Shown here one piece after another: positions 54,178-61,306 of a stretch of DNA of 64,000 nucleotides (its first letter is position 1; each line of letters opens with the position of its first letter). Origin of the DNA: Propionibacteriaceae bacterium. Its GTDB lineage: Bacteria > Actinomycetota > Actinomycetes > Propionibacteriales > Propionibacteriaceae. The stretch lies in the NCBI GenBank assembly GCA_025965155.1, contig JAOPXN010000090.1, forward strand, positions 1 to 64,000. The letters run 5' to 3'. A model generated the notes under the pieces. The model saw nothing but the letters and a program-made list of their open reading frames with translations, was not told the origin of the DNA and made no database searches. The translations under genes and the position numbers were made by a program.

Positions 54178-54580
54178 GCCCGTCGGCCCCCAACCAATCC
54201 CGCTGACTAGTCGGAACTTCCGGGGTCTGGGCGGCGTGGCGCGGCGGCAGTGACTAATCGGCGGGGTGGAGCAGGTTTGCGGCGCCGTCAGTCGGATGCT
54301 ACGGGCGGCGCGGGTCGGCTGGACGATGTTCAACGGGTGTGCGGCAGCGCTGGCCCACCGGTGCGCCGGAGGGTGGCCCGCCGGTCTCCGCCGGTGAGCC
54401 GAGCCCGTCTGGCGGGTTCGGCCGGCGAGACCTGTAAGCGCCCGTCCGCTGGAGAAACGGCCCAGCGTCCACGCGTCACTTCAGCGGCGACACACCGCCA
54501 GAACTGCGGAGGAGGTGACGCGTCGGCAGAGGGGCGGCGGCGGAACGGGGGGTGGCTCGGGAGCCTGCGACAATGGAGGG
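54178..54580. other. Non-coding region between alkB-like gene and trpG
   Basis: 403 bp, no convincing gene. It holds the inverted copy of the 64-bp element (54201-54264) and an imperfect inverted repeat, ACGCGTCACTTC (54471-54482) with GAGGTGACGCGT (54512-54523), about 60 bp before the trpG start. A GGAGGG immediately precedes the GTG at 54581. Confidence 0.55.
54201..54264 (-). repeat. 64-bp GACTAGTC element, copy C (inverted)
   Basis: Read on the minus strand, 57 of 64 bases are identical without gaps to the copy at 55266-55329. It starts CCGCCGATTAGTCA and ends CCGACTAGTCAGCG, an imperfect terminal inverted repeat. It is 24 bp beyond the alkB-like stop codon. Confidence 0.9.
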
Positions 54581-55225
54581 GTGCCTGCCGTCAAGATCTT
54601 GGTGATCGACAACTACGACTCCTTCGTCTACAACCTGGTGCAGTACCTTGCCCAGATTGGCGCCGAAGTCGAGGTGTGGCGCAACGACGATCCACGGTTC
54701 GCCGACCCTGACTTCGCGGCCCCCTTCGACGGTGTGCTGCTCTCGCCCGGACCCGGCACGCCAGAGGAAGCCGGCGTCTGCATCGACGTTGTCCGAAACC
54801 TGGCAGGCACCGTGCCTATCTTCGGCGTCTGTCTCGGACTGCAGTCGATTGGCGTCGCCTACGGCGGAGTGGTCGACCGGGCACCTGAGCTGCTGCACGG
54901 GAAGACGTCGCTGATCGAGCACAGCGGCGCAGGCGTGCTGGCCGGCCTGCCGTCGCCCTTCACCGCAACCCGGTACCACTCACTGGCGATCGAGCCGGAG
55001 TCGCTGCCCGATGTCCTCGAGGCCACCGCCCGGACCGCCAGCGGGGTCATCATGGCGGTCCGGCACAAGACACTTCCGGTGGAGGCGGTGCAGTTCCATC
55101 CTGAGTCGGTGCTGACCGAAGGGGGCTACCAGATGCTGGCCAACTGGCTCGCGACCTGCGGAGACGCAGAAGCCCCCGAGCGGGCCGCCGGTATGGCACC
55201 GCTGATGTCGACCCGTTCCGCCTGA
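54581..55225 (+). CDS. trpG: Glutamine amidotransferase of anthranilate/aminodeoxychorismate synthase
   Basis: 214 residues from GTG 54581. Class I amidotransferase: ILVIDNYDSFVYNLVQYL, LLSPGPGTPEEAG, the nucleophile in GVCLGLQSIG, and the His-Glu pair in VQFHPESVLTEGG. It supplies ammonia to TrpE (anthranilate) or PabB (folate). The mycobacterial counterpart beside pknB is annotated trpG/pabA; partner choice is not decidable here. The gene is flanked by oppositely oriented copies of the 64-bp element. Confidence 0.92.
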   Translation: MPAVKILVIDNYDSFVYNLVQYLAQIGAEVEVWRNDDPRFADPDFAAPFDGVLLSPGPGTPEEAGVCIDVVRNLAGTVPIFGVCLGLQSIGVAYGGVVDRAPELLHGKTSLIEHSGAGVLAGLPSPFTATRYHSLAIEPESLPDVLEATARTASGVIMAVRHKTLPVEAVQFHPESVLTEGGYQMLANWLATCGDAEAPERAAGMAPLMSTRSA

Positions 55226-55265
55226 GCCGCACGGCGAACGGGCGAGATCGCATCCAACCTCTTAT

Positions 55266-55329
55266 CCGCCGAGTAGTCATTGCCGCCGCGGCGCGCCGCC
55301 CGGAGCCGGGAAGTTCCGACTAGTCAGCG
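55266..55329 (+). repeat. 64-bp GACTAGTC element, copy A
   Basis: Begins CCGCCGAGTAGTCATTGCCG and ends TTCCGACTAGTCAGCG. The ends form an imperfect terminal inverted repeat (CCGCCGAGTAGTC against the reverse complement CCGCTGACTAGTC). Ungapped matches to copy C (57/64) and copy B (55/64). In the 196-bp spacer between trpG and the DUF881 gene. Confidence 0.9.
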
Positions 55330-55363
55330 GAAGGGTTGGAGCGGACCGCCAGGGGTTCGAACC

Positions 55364-55427
55364 CCGGCGAGTAGTCACTGCTGCCGCGGCACGCCGACCG
55401 GGGCCCGGAGGTTTCGACTAGTCAGCG
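55364..55427 (+). repeat. 64-bp GACTAGTC element, copy B
   Basis: Direct repeat of copy A, 98 bp further on, 55 of 64 identical. Its final GACTAGTCAGCGG covers 55416-55428, and the TCA in it is the TGA stop codon of the minus-strand DUF881 gene. Confidence 0.88.
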
Positions 55428-56252
55428 GGGGGTCTCGGTGCTGGTGGGAGGGTCCTCGCCCTGGTAGGAGCGGGCATACTGCAGCTCCAAGGCACCCTCG
55501 TGTGCCGGGAGCTGGGCCCGGGCCTCGGTCCGCTCGTCGTAGACCAGGCCGTACGCGGCCACGTACTGCTTGTAGATCCCGATGAAGTCCGACTTGTTCA
55601 GCGACGCCGCCATCCGGTCCTGGCTGCCGACAGCCCGAATCACGTACGGGGGTGCGTACGGGATCCCGTGCAGCACCACCGTGTTGCCGACGCACTTGAT
55701 GCCTGTGGTCGAGATCACTCGCTGACCCTGAATGGTCATCGCCTCCGCACCGCCTTCCCACAAGGCGTTCACCACGGCCTGGATGTCCTGCTGGTGCACC
55801 ACCAGGTAGTCAGCCTCGACGCCTTCGGCAATGACGGAGGTGGGGGCGTCGTCGAGGGTGACCGTGACCGCCGGTCCGGTGACCGCCTGCAGCCCCGCGT
55901 ACCGGGCCTGCTCAGCCAACTGGGGAGAGAGGTCGGTGTCGGCGTTCCGGTCAGCAGTAAGGGCGTCGACCTGCGCACGCAGCCCCGTCAGCTGTCGTGC
56001 CAGCTCCGCGTTGCGCCGCGACTGGGACTGCACCAGGCTGACCAGGTCGGTGTTGCGGCCGGGCCGCAGGTCGATCCCCCGAGCATTCAGCGCACTGACG
56101 ACGACCATCAGCCCGGCCAGCAGGCATACCGTAGCGGTCAGCAGCCGTCCGGTCGCCGTCCGGTCGGAGTTGCGCCGTCGCTGCCGGGAGGAGGCACGGA
56201 GCAGGACGCGGCGGCCCCGCGCGAATACGTCGGCGGCGGTTCGACTGGACAC
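55422..56252 (-). CDS. DUF881 family membrane protein
   Basis: 276 residues from GTG 56252 (AAGGGAG upstream; ATG 56279 is possible but lacks a Shine-Dalgarno). A basic cytosolic N-terminus, one membrane helix (LLTATVCLLAGLMVVVSAL), a coiled-coil stretch (LVSLVQSQSRRNAELARQLTGLRAQVDAL), then the DUF881 domain (GPAVTVTLDDAP, VVHQQDIQAVVNALWEGGAEAMTIQGQRV). DUF881 genes lie beside crgA in actinobacteria and are thought to take part in division or envelope assembly. The stop codon lies within a 64-bp element. Confidence 0.88.
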   Translation of the reverse strand: MSSRTAADVFARGRRVLLRASSRQRRRNSDRTATGRLLTATVCLLAGLMVVVSALNARGIDLRPGRNTDLVSLVQSQSRRNAELARQLTGLRAQVDALTADRNADTDLSPQLAEQARYAGLQAVTGPAVTVTLDDAPTSVIAEGVEADYLVVHQQDIQAVVNALWEGGAEAMTIQGQRVISTTGIKCVGNTVVLHGIPYAPPYVIRAVGSQDRMAASLNKSDFIGIYKQYVAAYGLVYDERTEARAQLPAHEGALELQYARSYQGEDPPTSTETPR

Positions 56253-56355
56253 CTCACTCCCTTCCTCGACCCGCGACATGGAAGGCCGGTCGGCGCACAA
56301 TGGCTAAGGTTACGTGTCATTGACTACGCTACCCAGTCAACAGCAAGGAGAGAGT

Positions 56356-56625
56356 GTGCCCGAGTCGAGAACGCGCAAGTCCGCTGAGGCCAAGAAGCAG
56401 AGGGCCAATGCCGAGGCCCAAGCCAAGAAGGTGAAGGCTCCGAGCAGCCGACGTTGGGTGCCGCCTGTCTTCATCACGGTGGGCCTGCTCGGGGTGGCCT
56501 GGTTGATCACCTACTACGTCGCCGGTCAGTACATCCCGTTTATGAGCGACCTCGGCAACTGGAACATCCTGATCGGCATGGGTGGGATGGCAGCCGCCTT
56601 CGGCATCGCCACGCTCTGGAGGTAG
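56356..56625 (+). CDS. crgA: Cell division protein CrgA
   Basis: 89 residues from GTG 56356. A basic helical N-terminus (RTRKSAEAKKQRANAEAQAKK) precedes two membrane helices, SRRWVPPVFITVGLLGVAWL and NWNILIGMGGMAAAFGIAT, the CrgA pattern. CrgA interacts with FtsZ, FtsI and CwsA and modulates septum formation. It is divergent from the DUF881 gene, as in the mirror-image mycobacterial order. Confidence 0.95.
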   Translation: MPESRTRKSAEAKKQRANAEAQAKKVKAPSSRRWVPPVFITVGLLGVAWLITYYVAGQYIPFMSDLGNWNILIGMGGMAAAFGIATLWR

Positions 56626-57010
56626 CCGACAGCCCCACCCGCTCACGCCGTCGGACCCCAGCGCGGCACGCCCGTCAGCACTGTCGGTGAGCGCAAATGA
56701 CACGCCTGTAATTCTCCACAGTGTGGAAGAACCTGTGGACAACTCGGGCCAGACGGTGGATAGAGTCCCCTGCCGCGCCAGGTGGTCAGTCGGCAATTTT
56801 GGGAAGTTGGCCGGCCGGACCGGCACCGGCAGGGGACTCCTTCCGCCATGGTGACAGCCGATGATGGCAGTTCTCGGACCCTGCCTGGCGAGTTTGCTGT
56901 GAATGCTGCGGATCCTTCGGAAGCGGTGCCGAGGTCTGGGGATGATCGCCAACCACTGGAGTAGCGTCGAACAGATACCGATCCCCACCGCGAACCCCCG
57001 AGGAGTGATG
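56626..57010. other. Non-coding region with DnaA-box-like cluster
   Basis: 385 bp between crgA and the aldehyde dehydrogenase gene. No gene seen. It contains three close DnaA-box-like 9-mers (56712-56742) and AGGAG at 57001-57005, the ribosome-binding site of the next gene. Confidence 0.55.
56712..56742. promoter_or_regulatory. Cluster of DnaA-box-like 9-mers
   Basis: TTCTCCACA (56712-56720), the reverse of TCTTCCACA (56722-56730) and the reverse of TTGTCCACA (56734-56742). The last is the exact actinobacterial consensus. A weaker GGTGGATAG follows near 56755. This is not a complete oriC, but may bind DnaA. Confidence 0.45.
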
Positions 57011-58477
57011 ATGCCGACCGATCCGTCCGCGCTGCTGAACCGAGTTCCCTCCGGACTGCTGATCGGCGGGAAGTGGGTCGACGCCACTCAGGGCCGCACG
57101 CTGGATGTGGAGAACCCCGCCACCGGCAAGGTCATCAAGTCGGTCGCCGATGCCGACGCCGACGACGCCACCCGTGCGCTCGACGCGGCGGTAGGGGCGG
57201 CCGAGGATTGGGCTGCCACGCCGGCCAGGCAACGAGCAGAGATCCTGCGGCAGGCGTTCGATCTCCTACAGGAACGCCGGGATGACATTGCCCTGCTGAT
57301 GACGCTCGAGATGGGCAAGCCGCTCGCCGAGTCCGGCAGCGAGTTCACCTACGGCGGGGAGTTCCTGCGCTGGTTCTCCGAGGAGGCGGTACGGATCACC
57401 GGACGGTACGGCGCCAACCCGGAAGGAACCGGCCGTACTGTGGTCAGCCGGCACCCGGTGGGGCCCTGCTTCCTGATCACGCCGTGGAACTTCCCGCTGG
57501 CGATGGCTACCCGCAAGATCGGCCCCGCTCTAGCGGCCGGGTGCACCGTGGTCGTGAAGCCGGCGGCCCTCACCCCCCTGACCACCATGTACGTCGCTCA
57601 GCTCCTGGTCGACGTCGGGCTCCCGGACGGGGTGGTCAATGTCATCACCACCAGCACATCCAAAGACACCTCGGCCGCAATCCTGAGCGACCCCCGGCTG
57701 CGCAAGCTGAGCTTCACCGGATCCACGCCGGTCGGGGTGAGCCTGCTCAAGCAGGCAGCCGACAACGTGTTGCGGACGTCCATGGAGCTCGGCGGCAATG
57801 CGCCGTTCCTGGTGTTCGAGGACGCCGACCTGGACAAGGCGATCGAGGGCGCCATGCAGGCCAAGTTCAGGAACATGGGCGAAGCCTGCACAGCCGCCAA
57901 CCGGTTCCTGGTGCACTCTTCAATCGCCGACGAGTTCAGCCAGCGGATCGCGGAGCGGGTGAGCAGACTGAAGGTTGGCGACGGCACCGACCCGGACACC
58001 GACATTGGACCGCTGATCGAGCCGAAGGCGGTACAGAAGGTGGCCGATCTGGTGGAAGACGCCGTCAGCCGCGGCGCCACCGTACTGACCGGAGGCCAGC
58101 GGATCGAAGGCGATGGCTACTTCTACCAGCCCACAGTGCTCGTGGACGTGCCGGCTGATGCCGCCATCAACTCAACTGAGATCTTCGGCCCCGTCGTCGC
58201 AATCAGGCAGTTTTCGGACGAGGACGAAGCGGTTCGGCTGGCCAACGACACCCCGTACGGACTGGTGGGCTATGCCTACACCGACGGACTGGCACGCGGG
58301 CAGCGGATGATCGAACGGCTGGAGACGGGCATGCTGGGTCTCAACGCCGGAGTCATCTCCAACGCGGCGGCACCGTTCGGCGGCATCAAGCAGTCGGGGC
58401 TGGGCCGAGAGGGCGGGTTCGAGGGGATCAATGAGTACCTGTCGATCAGGTACACGATGACACCGAGCCCGGTCTGA
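57011..58477 (+). CDS. gabD: Succinate-semialdehyde dehydrogenase-type aldehyde dehydrogenase
   Basis: 488-residue ALDH. GPCFLITPWNFPLAM (Asn in the oxyanion hole), LSFTGSTPVG (Rossmann), MELGGNAPFLVFEDAD (catalytic Glu), MGEACTAANRF (nucleophilic Cys293) and EIFGPVVAI are all intact. It fits NAD(P)+-dependent succinate-semialdehyde dehydrogenase (GABA shunt). ATG 57011 has AGGAG five bases upstream; the ATG at 57008 is too close. It is followed by a small hairpin near 58492-58510 and a MATE transporter gene. Confidence 0.9.
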   Translation: MPTDPSALLNRVPSGLLIGGKWVDATQGRTLDVENPATGKVIKSVADADADDATRALDAAVGAAEDWAATPARQRAEILRQAFDLLQERRDDIALLMTLEMGKPLAESGSEFTYGGEFLRWFSEEAVRITGRYGANPEGTGRTVVSRHPVGPCFLITPWNFPLAMATRKIGPALAAGCTVVVKPAALTPLTTMYVAQLLVDVGLPDGVVNVITTSTSKDTSAAILSDPRLRKLSFTGSTPVGVSLLKQAADNVLRTSMELGGNAPFLVFEDADLDKAIEGAMQAKFRNMGEACTAANRFLVHSSIADEFSQRIAERVSRLKVGDGTDPDTDIGPLIEPKAVQKVADLVEDAVSRGATVLTGGQRIEGDGYFYQPTVLVDVPADAAINSTEIFGPVVAIRQFSDEDEAVRLANDTPYGLVGYAYTDGLARGQRMIERLETGMLGLNAGVISNAAAPFGGIKQSGLGREGGFEGINEYLSIRYTMTPSPV

Positions 58478-58533
58478 CCGGTGCTGCGGGATGCCCCCGG
58501 CCATGGGGCACCAGGGCCTGATACTGCTAAACG

Positions 58534-59862
58534 GTGACCACCGCTGTGCCGCCCTCGACCCGCGCACTGGACCGGGAGATCTTCGCGCTCGCGATCCCGG
58601 CCTTTGCCACCTTGGTGTCTGAGCCGCTGCTTCTGCTGGCCGACTCGGCCATCATCGGGCACCTCGGCACATCCCAGCTTGCCGGTCTCGGAATCGCTGC
58701 CAACGTGCTCGGGGTGCTCACCGGTCTGTGCATCTTCCTGGCCTACGGCACCACCGGGATGGTGGCCCGCCGGCTCGGAGCCGGCGACCGACCCGCCGCG
58801 CTCGCGGGCGGCCTGGACGGCTTGGCGCTGGGGCTGGGCCTGGGCGTGGGGCTGTGCGTGCTGCTCCAACTGCTGCTGCCGACCATCATCGGCTGGTACG
58901 CCGTAGCTCCCGACGTGGCGACCCACGCGACGACGTATCTCCGGATCGCGGCGTGCGGGCTCCCCTCCATCCTGCTGCTGCTGGCCAGTACCGGCGTACT
59001 CCGAGGGCTGCAGGACACCCGGACACCGCTCTACGTCGCCATCGCCACCAACCTGGCCAACATCGCCCTCAACTTCGGCCTGGTCTACGGTCTCGGTCTC
59101 GGTATCGCGGGATCGGCGGCCGGCACGCTGATCGCCCAGACCGGCGCCGCGGTCTACCTGGCAGCCGTCGTCGTTCGCGGTGCGCTCCGAGAACATGCGG
59201 AGATCCGGCTACGACTGGGCGGGATACTCACCGCGGCACGGTCGGGGGTCTGGCTGGTCGCTCGTACAGCCACGCTGCATGCCGCAATCACCCTGACCAC
59301 GCTGGTGGCGGCGACCGGCGGGGCGGTCGCATTGGCCGCGCACCAGGTGGTCAACTCTTTGTGGGTGTTGCTGGCCTTCGCGCTCGACGCCCTCGCAATC
59401 GCCGGGCAGGCCATCATCGGCCGACTGCTCGGTGCCGGCGAGGTGGGGCTCGGGCGGGCAATGACCAGCAGGATGGTCGGCTGGGGTGTCTTGTGCGGCG
59501 TCGTCTTCGGTAGCGCGGTGCTCCTGGCCCGTCCCTTGTACGTGGGGTTGTTCAGCCCTGACCCGCAGGTGCAGGAACTGGTTGGACACGTGCTGGTTGT
59601 CGTGGCACTGATCACCCCCGTTGCCGGGGTGGTCTTCGTCCTCGACGGAGTTCTGATCGGCGCCGGCGATGGCCGGTACCTGGCCTTGGCTGGACTGCTG
59701 GCGCTGCTGGCGTACGTGCCGCTGGCGCTGGTCGTCAACGCTCAGCACGCCGGTCTGCTGTGGCTGTGGGTCGCCTACGGAGGCTTTATCACCGCTCGGA
59801 TGGTGACCCTGGTGGTGCGGGCACGCGGCGACCGCTGGATGCGGGTCGGCGCCACTGTCTGA
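58534..59862 (+). CDS. MATE-family efflux transporter (DinF-like)
   Basis: 442 residues with 12 predicted helices in two homologous six-helix bundles: EIFALAIPAFATLVSEPLLLLADSAIIGHLG and GLGIAANVL at the start, and the second bundle begins TLHAAITLTTLVAATGGAVALAAHQVVN. These are MATE/DinF signatures; the transporter exchanges Na+ or H+ for cationic compounds. Start is a GTG with no strong Shine-Dalgarno. Substrate unknown. Confidence 0.9.
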   Translation: MTTAVPPSTRALDREIFALAIPAFATLVSEPLLLLADSAIIGHLGTSQLAGLGIAANVLGVLTGLCIFLAYGTTGMVARRLGAGDRPAALAGGLDGLALGLGLGVGLCVLLQLLLPTIIGWYAVAPDVATHATTYLRIAACGLPSILLLLASTGVLRGLQDTRTPLYVAIATNLANIALNFGLVYGLGLGIAGSAAGTLIAQTGAAVYLAAVVVRGALREHAEIRLRLGGILTAARSGVWLVARTATLHAAITLTTLVAATGGAVALAAHQVVNSLWVLLAFALDALAIAGQAIIGRLLGAGEVGLGRAMTSRMVGWGVLCGVVFGSAVLLARPLYVGLFSPDPQVQELVGHVLVVVALITPVAGVVFVLDGVLIGAGDGRYLALAGLLALLAYVPLALVVNAQHAGLLWLWVAYGGFITARMVTLVVRARGDRWMRVGATV

Positions 59863-59903
59863 GACCAGGACATGCTCTGGTGCACAGGCGGTAGAACGGG
59901 TCT

Positions 59904-60401
59904 GTGTCGCAGAACAGCAGAGACCGGGATGCCAGCGGACGCGCCCGGAACGCGCGCCCACGCGACGGGCTCGGACGTCCGTTGCCACATGGCGTGGAGG
60001 GGGTGCCGCGCATTCCCGATGACCTGGTCCTTCCCCCAACGCCAGCCCTGGTCGAGGCACAGCGGCTGCTGGATCACGGGATGCCCTTCCATGCCCACGA
60101 GATCTTGGAAGGTACCTGGAAGTCGGCTGCGGCCGAGGAGCGTGACCTGTGGCAGGGCCTTGCTCAGCTTGCCGTGGGCCTGACCCACGTACTGCGCGGG
60201 AACGCGGCCGGGGCAAGGACTCTGCTGCTGCGCGCCCGGGCCCGGATCTTGGGGTACGCGGAGGCCCCGCCGTACGACATCGACGTGGATGGCCTGGTCG
60301 ACTGGACCGATCAGTTGCTGGCTGGGCTGGCGGCTGGCGAAGGCGGGGTTGGCACGGACATCGAGCCCCCTCGGCTTCGCCGTCCCGCGGCCGGCGGATG
60401 A
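59904..60401 (+). CDS. DUF309 domain protein
   Basis: 165 residues from GTG 59904, a short gap after the MATE gene. The helical core LLDHGMPFHAHEILEGTWKSAAAEERDLWQGLAQLAVGLTHVLRGN is the conserved DUF309 block with its His and Glu. Function unknown; often found singly. The N-terminus is Arg-rich and probably disordered. Confidence 0.85.
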   Translation: MSQNSRDRDASGRARNARPRDGLGRPLPHGVEGVPRIPDDLVLPPTPALVEAQRLLDHGMPFHAHEILEGTWKSAAAEERDLWQGLAQLAVGLTHVLRGNAAGARTLLLRARARILGYAEAPPYDIDVDGLVDWTDQLLAGLAAGEGGVGTDIEPPRLRRPAAGG

Positions 60402-60420
60402 GCTGGCGCTTCCCCGAACG

Positions 60421-60837
60421 TCAGTGGCACTCGATCAGCGTCGCCGTTGGCATGTCGCACGGCCAGGCTGTCCCGCCGGCGGCGACAGCGCGTACCGCGT
60501 CGACCAACTGGTGCGGGCTGCCACCCTTGGCCAGGAATCCAACTGCGCCGGACTCTGCCGCCGCCTCCATGTTCCGCCTGGTGCCCGACGCCGTCAGCAT
60601 GACAACGCGCACGTCCGGCAGCTCAGCCACCAGGTGCCGGGTCGCGTCGATGCCCGAAGTGATCGGCATCCGAACATCCATTAGCACCAGGTCAGGCTGC
60701 ACCGTGCGGGCGACACTCGTCACCTGGGCTCCGTCGGAGCACTCCCCCACAACCTCAATACCTTCGGCTGCGTTCAGAACCGCGGCTACGGCGGACCGCA
60801 CCAGCGTGTGGTCATCGACTAACAGGACGCGGATCAT
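60421..60837 (-). CDS. Receiver-domain-only response regulator
   Basis: 138 residues, a complete CheY-like receiver: VLLVDDHTLVRSAV, PDLVLMDVRMPITSG (phosphoacceptor Asp), VVMLTASG and FLAKGGSP (Lys). It resembles the NarL/LuxR-type N-terminus, but the protein stops just after the receiver and has no HTH. AGAGG precedes ATG 60837. It might be a phosphorelay or protein-interaction regulator, or a truncated LuxR-type regulator. No sensor kinase is adjacent. Confidence 0.85.
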   Translation of the reverse strand: MIRVLLVDDHTLVRSAVAAVLNAAEGIEVVGECSDGAQVTSVARTVQPDLVLMDVRMPITSGIDATRHLVAELPDVRVVMLTASGTRRNMEAAAESGAVGFLAKGGSPHQLVDAVRAVAAGGTAWPCDMPTATLIECH

Positions 60838-61306
60838 GGGGACCTCTTCTTGGGGGACTGTCGTTCCTCTTGCTTGACAAGCGTCCCCGATTGCCGGCCA
60901 AAGGAGCACCCCTAATAGCGGTTCTCGCGCACCCCTAGAACGTGGGACCCGCAACCTCACACCTGACACGGCGCCGGCGACCAAGATCACCGTGCGATGC
61001 AACGCCTCAATCCCCGTCCCCCCGCAGGGGGGGTTGCCGGAGGACGGGGACTTGGGCCCGAACACAGCGACGAGGTGACAGCTCGCCGCCTTTGCAGGTG
61101 GGACTGCGGGTGTCAGGCGAAAACCACTCTGCCGGTCCACCCTTGGGAAAACCTTGGCTGGCCCGGCCGAAATCCAGCGACAAGACGGCCGCCCGTCCGG
61201 ACCCGGACTCAAGGTTTTCCAAAGCCTGATCATGCAACCTTGGGACACTCGGCTACCGCTCTGGGTCACACGACCCCCGGTAAGCCAACACGACCTCGGG
61301 GGATAG
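60838..61306. other. Structured intergenic region upstream of the second peroxidase
   Basis: 469 bp without a clear gene. It contains a nested hairpin (TCCCCGTCC 61011-61019 with GGACGGGGA 61042-61050, inner CCCCC/GGGGG) and an 11-bp inverted repeat GGAAAACCTTG (61146-61156) with CAAGGTTTTCC (61210-61220). A 24-codon frame (61232-61306) ends in a TAG that touches the peroxidase ATG. The peroxidase ribosome site is GGGGGA at 61298-61303. Confidence 0.5.

Noticed and set aside
55341-55367. GGGGTTCGAACCCC, resembling a tRNA T arm between copies A and B of the 64-bp element
   Set aside because: It is a 14-bp palindrome, but no acceptor, D or anticodon arms can be built around it, and no integrase is nearby, so neither a tRNA gene nor an attachment site is supported.
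56712-56742. Complete chromosomal origin (oriC)
   Set aside because: Only three or four box-like 9-mers, no AT-rich unwinding region, and no dnaA or dnaN adjacent.
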